Shown here piece after piece: positions 58,401 to 64,000 of a DNA stretch of 64,000 bases. Position 1 is the stretch's first letter, and each line of letters begins with the position of its first letter. The DNA is from Sitta carolinensis (taxonomy: Eukaryota > Chordata > Aves > Passeriformes > Sittidae). Position numbers and translations under genes: made by a program. The stretch is from contig CM063292.1 in the NCBI GenBank assembly GCA_032173965.1, forward strand, positions 5,098,001 to 5,162,000. Reading direction: 5' to 3'. Below the pieces are notes generated by a model. It searched no databases. It was given only the letters and a program-made list of their open reading frames with translations, and was not told the origin of the DNA.

Positions 58401-61072
58401 GTAACTCAGCAGGATCAGATGCTATATCTCCATGTGACAACATACTGCCAGAGTCCAGAGAGGTATTTTTGCCCAGAACTAAGCTGCCAGGAAGGAGAAT
58501 ACCCTTCCAAATGGTGCAGGATTTTGTTATTAGTTCATACAGACCTGCACAAAAAATGAACACTGTGTCCCTGTTCTGAGGTCCTGGATTGGGATTTTTT
58601 TACAAGAATCAAGTACCTGATGCATAAATGAGAAAATACACAAATCCTCATTTGTGAAAGGTGTTGGACAAACATAATTTACAACAAAAAATTAGTTTTT
58701 CAGGAACAATAGCAGCAATAGGAAAAGTTGTTGCCCTCTCCATGCACATTAATGTGAAATATTCTAAATACTGTAACTGAGCAGGAGGCTCTGTTCTGAT
58801 CAACAAATAGAGGATGGATACCTTGATATATAGTGGAGTGGACAAGTATCTCAGAAGGTGCCTTCTGATCAACCATAAATGCTTTATAACCTGCATAATG
58901 CAAGGACTATCTGTATGGACCTTAATAGCTGCACTGGGAAGTGTGCACACTCACTGCCAAACCCATCTGTGTGCTGCTCCCTGATAGCAAAGATGAATGT
59001 CAATGATTTACCCTCTGCACAATCTGATCTGGGCAGGGCTTCAGCCAGCAACTGCCAGCCAAGAGCGAGCTGCTCACCCCAGTCTGCAGCACTGGAGCCT
59101 TTTTTTTTTACCATGCAAATAATTACTGGAAATTAATAGAACTATTACCATGTGAGAAATCACTTTGAACCCAAGCTATGGCATTTTACAAAGGCCAGAT
59201 TTGAATAGCATGCATGTTTGGCTGATTAATTAGTTAATACTGATATAAAGGAAGAATGTGATGGACCTGCTTTCCAGTGATATTAAGACCCTTTTAGATC
59301 AGTTTTCTGGCAGGAAATTATTGTTCAAAGTTGCTAGAAACTACTCTAAGCATGTCTCCGTGTTTTCACACAGCTGCCATTCTTCAGCATGTTAAGCAAA
59401 TACTGTAAGAATATCTGCAAATAGTGACTCAGGTTTAGGTCCAGGTTCATGTTTTGTGTTGTCTTCTATGAGTACAATTGAAATATAAAATCAAGATGCC
59501 CATGGAAAGCTTTTGCACACTCAAGTGATTGTGGAGATAGGGTTGTGAATTTGCACAAATAATGATGGGGAGAGAATTGTACTTGTATGCTCAAAGGTCT
59601 GCCAAAGTTCCTGTCTTCTTGCAAATTTGCCTGGGTGGATTTTAAGGGTATGCTTTAAAAAAACCACATGAAAATTTTGTCTTTAGGTTTGCTTTCTGTG
59701 AATATAGTATTTGCATTTGGAAACAGACTCTAAAGCTGAGCCAGGAGTATTACAGAGCTCTCCCCAGCTGCGTGGTATAATAACATCTTGGTTGTTGTAA
59801 TGGTCAGAGTTAATGAGGGACTTAAAAAAAAGTTGAAGGTATTAATAAATAACACTTAGATTTATCAGCCTTTGGCTATTTCCAATTCTGAAATAAATGA
59901 GTTGCATAGAGTGAGATAAATGTTGATTTATTTTTGGAATTATAATGTGTTACAATTCAAGATCAGATTAGGGTCAATTTACACTAAGTCTGCTTTGAAA
60001 CTATTATATAAGTGAGCCAGAGTAGGTCACTATGTCCTGCTCTGCATACAAAAAGCTCCCAGACTGAGTGTCTATAAATAAAGATCAAGCTAAACCAGAC
60101 AAGCAGCTTGAGTCTAATATTGGGAAGATCATTTTGTGCTACCTTCTGTAAATAATTACGCTGGAGTCCAAGCGAGAAGGGAGAACACGCTATCATCTGG
60201 TGTGCACCACACACAGAGAGTGAACAAGATTATGTTTTGGCATTAATATCAGCATTAATAAATAACCATTCCTAGCTCTTAGTAAAGTCCAAGACTAAAA
60301 TATGAGCCAAAGAGTGGGTGATGTTCAGTTTTATTTATCCATCCACTTACCTATCATATTTTGTGTTGCAGTGTCAGAAGACAAAATAGCATGGCAGGGT
60401 TTACTTGTGAGATGCTGTTGCCCTAGTTACCAGCCTCATATCAGGGTTAAGGTTGACAGTGTGGGCTCATTCCTTAATCTCAGCTCAGGTTGCTCACAAG
60501 GGAAGAGGCTTTCATGTTAACTGAGCCTGTCTTTGGCTTGGGAGTTAGGCCTTTAACAATGCACCGGGGAGTGTTTCTTCTTTGCGGCTGTCACAGCCTG
60601 TCTGGGGAACGGGAGAGGGAATCGTGGTGTGGGGGAGGGCAGACCTCGCTGCTTTGAGGCTTATTAAATTATGGAGGAGGGGATTATTGGTGGGAGCAGG
60701 GCTGTGGGCTCAGGAACCCTTTGTGCTGCAGCCTGGCAGAGGACAGGTTTTTGTTACAGTCCCCTTCCAGGCAGCCTGGGTAGGATTGCTCCGGTGGGTG
60801 CCATATGGCCCTGGAGGCTTTCACTGCAGTTGGAGTAACAGAAGAAGGTGCAGAGTTTGGCTTGGGATGGCAGGTGTATGCAAATAGACCCTACCTCCTT
60901 TGAAGTGCTGAAGGAAAGGATGAATTAATGAGCTGGTGCCACTGCCAGCTCTGCCAGCCAGGAACGGTTCAGGCTAACATTGTCATCCTGGGTAGTCACC
61001 TGCTCTGCTGGAATTAACTCTGTAACTCTGGAATTACGGAATTACTTTCAAGTTGAAGCCTGCTTTGCTCTT
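52428..61072. other. Unassigned AT-rich non-coding DNA
   Basis: No gene, RNA or mobile element recognised on either strand over 8.6 kb. Short ATTT runs occur near 57223. A G-rich stretch at 60560-60720 precedes the CCAAT cluster. Confidence 0.55.
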
Positions 61073-61119
61073 GATTGGAAAATTTCAAATTGGCCAATCA
61101 AACCTAGAACACGAATTGG
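61073..61119. promoter_or_regulatory. Cluster of four CCAAT boxes
   Basis: GATTGG (61073-61078), the palindrome ATTGGCCAAT (61089-61098, one box on each strand) and ATTGG (61115-61119) lie within 47 bases. NF-Y binds CCAAT and usually marks promoters or enhancers. No TATA box or transcript is evident nearby. Confidence 0.4.
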
Positions 61120-63706
61120 TGTTTCCGACCGGTTTTGAACTGAAACCACAACACCATCTTAGGTCTCAAGCTAGCTCCTTTTTCTGCACACAGTTCTCTG
61201 CAAGACACAGAAACACTTCTTACATGCCACCCAAAGTCTTGGATAATCCAAGACATTAAATTGTGCTGTTGAGACTGAGCATCTGGTCATCACTGACCTA
61301 CCATGACTTGTTCTTCATCCATGTCTGGATGACTTTCTCAGTGACCATGTATCACTTGGATTTGATCAACTTTGTCCCAAAATACACTGAAAAATTCTGT
61401 GTTGTTTAAAACTTGGCAAGAGGGCACAGGTATCCCAACACAAACCCTCTTATCTTATGGCAGCCTAGTGACTGAGCCATAGTCAGGCTGCTGGACCTTG
61501 TGTTTGGGTACCTCCTTTGCCTGTGGAAGTTGGGATTTGGGTCTTATTTTCCCTAAGTATTAAAGTTCTTAAACCATACCATGTTGGAGGGGACAGTATT
61601 GTAATTTAATTGAGAAAGAAAAAAAAAAAAAAGCTAAATGTTAGAGTCAAATGGTCTTACTAGGGAAAGGCACAAGAATTTAAGAAAGCATTTCCCTGCT
61701 GGGCTGGGCTGCCAGGTCTTTCCTCTGGTGCAAGGGTTCATTCTCATCTGTGAAGTCATTAGTCCTCATGGAGCAATAACCTCAATCTATAGCTAAACAT
61801 ATGGGAGACACTGGCCTTTAGGTGGGCTTTGCATACCTGAAAGGATCCACAATCATTTCTTCAGCTCATGAAAGTGCCTTATTAATTTTTTTCTTGAGCC
61901 ATTAATTTTCTTTGCCCACTACTTGTTTTCAGTCATCCATCATAGAGGGGACAGTCTGGGAAATTCGTGTGCTATCATGACAGGTATTTCATACTTCTCA
62001 CTGTTCTGTAAAGATAATGCCATGAACAAATCACTTGAAGATAAGACCCTCCGTGCTCAGTATCAGTTAGCCAGAGACCTATACATCTTCAGAACAGTTG
62101 CTTTTTATAGTATCTTTTCCATATGCTGGTTCTAACTGTGGATTGAAGCTGTGTGCAGGGAACAGGTTGCACCTGGGGGCTGTGTGTGTAAGGAGTCAAA
62201 CCTCCAGCTGAGATCTTTGTGCCCCATGTTTGCCTTTCCTCATCTCTCTTCCTTAGCATGTTATTTGAGTTTACACATCAAGATAAGGTTTCATCTAACT
62301 GCCAGTTAGGCAAACTTAAACTGGGATCTGATAATTAACTTGTGTTCTGCTTCATACATAGCAACTGCCATGATCAGTATTGGGGTGGGAATGGGAGTTG
62401 TTGCTGTTGCTTTTGCAGAGGATGCTTGGGGCCAGTCAGGTGCAGAGTGGATGTTACACAGCTGCATTTGCACCAGGTGCCCTGGCCTCCCTTTGGCAGT
62501 CTGCTTTTGTAGATTAAGGACCTGATCTGTAGGGAATATAAATCATCATACCTCTATTGAATTCAAGAGGAGATCTTTCTGTTTCTTTCCCATATGTTCA
62601 CAGGAGAGTTTGCACCCTTTTCCTTCTGTTTCTGTTCTTTCTCTGCAAGAGACCAAAAGCAGGAGGTTCCTTCTGTGCCAGAGTTGTGAGCTGAAGGGGG
62701 GGTCAGCTTGCAGAAACCCTGGATGATGGCATTGGTGCATACAAACCACAGCAGATACACATCAGCTCTGTTATGCAGTTAATTACTTGTGTGCAGTCAC
62801 AGTGGCTGGACACGGAACAGCACATACATTTCTTAAGATGTACTCTAAAAATCAATAGTTAATGCCTGTCTGGCAAAGAAAGAGCAGCAGCAGGTCCAGG
62901 TTGGCAGAGCTGAAGGAACTGAGCAGCCACTGTGGATATGGAGATGAGAGTTGGTGCTTAGGAGCAGACGGGATGCATTTGGCCCAGTCTGATTTACTTT
63001 GCATGCTCCTAAATGCACTTTCCAGCCCTTTCCTATCGAGATGATTTATAATTGTTGCAGATGGCGTCTGGGCTAATCCCTGATGAGAACTCTCTTAAGC
63101 TTCTGGCAAATTTGAATCTGCAGCCATGTATCACATCAGGAGTGTTGAGGCATCTCTCTAACATGCTACAGATTTACAAACCACAGTGACCATGGATGGA
63201 CAAAACAGAATGCATTTAACATGTAACCATTTATTAATATCAAAGAATTAAATGTTTCCTAGTTTCCTTATTAAAACGTAATTATTGACTGCTGTTATCT
63301 TGCCACCAGAGTTTTCTTACCTAATTGATGTTAATAGACCATCAATTAATGGGGTAGACAACAGAAAGGGATGCTCCAGAGCCAGGAGTTGACAAAATTT
63401 AATACATAAAATGAGGCAGGTGGTAACAAAAGTAGTCCCTCCCTAAGAACACAATAAAACCTGACCACTGACTGACTCAAGCAAAATATCTCTATTTTGA
63501 CCGAGTGCAAATTCTTTTCAGGATAGCACACTGTTTACTGCAGAAAAGATCTGTGGTTTTCCTCCAAAACTAGGTGGTCACAACCCACCAACTGTAAATA
63601 TTCTCTCTGGGCTCTCTTAAGCAGCAGGAATCAAACATGAAATTCTGCCTCCTTCAAGCTTTAATGAATGTCTGAACAATATTAAGCAACTAATTGACTT
63701 GTACTG
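61120..63706. other. Unassigned non-coding DNA
   Basis: No gene recognised. Includes an A14 run at 61619-61632. Confidence 0.55.
61619..61632 (+). repeat. A14 homopolymer
   Basis: Uninterrupted A run following GAGAAAG. No retroposon body is recognised. Confidence 0.85.
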
Positions 63707-63709
63707 TAG

Positions 63710-63940
63710 GTCAATGAAGAAGTGAAATCTGCAGTTCATGTCTCTGAAATGTGTCTTGCTGGAAGCCTGCACCACGCCAGGATGCTCATTGGAGGCTGTG
63801 CTATAGCTGAGCAGCCACCAAAAATAAACAGTTTCATTCATTTTAATATGCCTACATTGCTGTGGACACACAAACAACATCTGGCAAATGGTGCCCGAGT
63901 AGTTACATGGATGACAGCCCATTTAGTATTCTGTACCTAA
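63710..63940 (+). other. Possible terminal-exon-like open frame
   Basis: After a possible acceptor (CTTGTACTGTAG) the plus strand stays open for 76 codons to a TAA that overlaps an AATAAA hexamer (63939-63944). The frame starts VNEEVKSAVHVSEM and contains no recognised motif. The arrangement of acceptor, short frame and polyadenylation signal imitates a last coding exon. The pyrimidine tract is weak, and chance is the more likely explanation. Confidence 0.15.
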
Positions 63941-63944
63941 TAAA

Positions 63945-64000
63945 ACAAGGAGAAAATATCTGTATTTTCAGTATTTTTCCTAGTGGGGCTCATCCTAAAT
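63945..64000. other. Window end, nothing recognised
   Basis: Short AT-rich tail without features. Confidence 0.5.

Noticed and set aside
62696..62702. Run of seven G as a quadruplex
   Set aside because: No further G runs close enough to form four tracts.
1..64000. tRNA, rRNA, CRISPR, operons, prophage or bacterial mobile elements
   Set aside because: No matching structures were seen; repeat content shows a vertebrate nuclear genome.
1..64000. Mitochondrial insert or recognisable protein-coding exon of a known gene
   Set aside because: No stretch on either strand gave a protein or mitochondrial sequence I recognise; an exon shorter than about 100 bases could still be missed.

Overview
The window looks like bird nuclear DNA, probably from a songbird or a close relative, and most of it has no recognisable gene. 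The evidence is the repeat content: several fragments of CR1 LINEs (the main avian non-LTR retrotransposon, with the typical 3'-tail sequence), older CR1/L3-type amniote pieces, and one solo retroviral LTR of avian type. The base composition is AT-rich with short GC-richer patches, and homopolymer runs reach 22 bases. There is no operon structure, ribosome-binding-site pattern, tRNA, rRNA or CRISPR array. I cannot name the locus. It reads as intergenic sequence or the inside of a very long intron.

Layout. 1-4.9 kb: unannotated AT-rich DNA with two unexplained open frames. 4.9-5.7 kb: two CR1 fragments in opposite orientation. 5.7-8.3 kb: nothing recognised except a short palindrome. 8.35-8.75 kb: a solo LTR with TG...CA ends and a 4-bp target duplication. 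10.0-10.65 kb: a CpG-enriched patch with a strong G-quadruplex motif. 10.7-24.3 kb: mostly unassigned DNA with two weak MIR-like SINE remnants. 24.35-24.83 kb: a CR1 3' end that still has an open reverse-transcriptase-ORF tail. 26.5-27.3 kb: AT-rich DNA that retains many CpGs, next to an open frame preceded by a good splice-acceptor-like sequence. 27.4-28.0 kb: two T22 tracts. 31.6-33.3 kb: a run of minus-strand open frames. 33.4-34.05 kb: a very old CR1/L3 fragment. 34.14-34.4 kb: a TATA box with a nearby CpG cluster. 36.95-37.7 kb: the longest CR1 fragment. 40-64 kb: mostly unassigned, with an RFX-type X-box (43.66 kb), a 13-bp inverted repeat (45.2 kb), a nested hairpin (46.75 kb), a short CR1 tail (52.4 kb), a cluster of CCAAT boxes (61.1 kb) and a possible terminal-exon-like frame (63.7 kb).

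No set of genes works together here, and I found no convincing new biological system. The best leads are possible regulatory sites and a few unexplained open frames. Each needs cross-species alignment or transcript data before it can be called functional.
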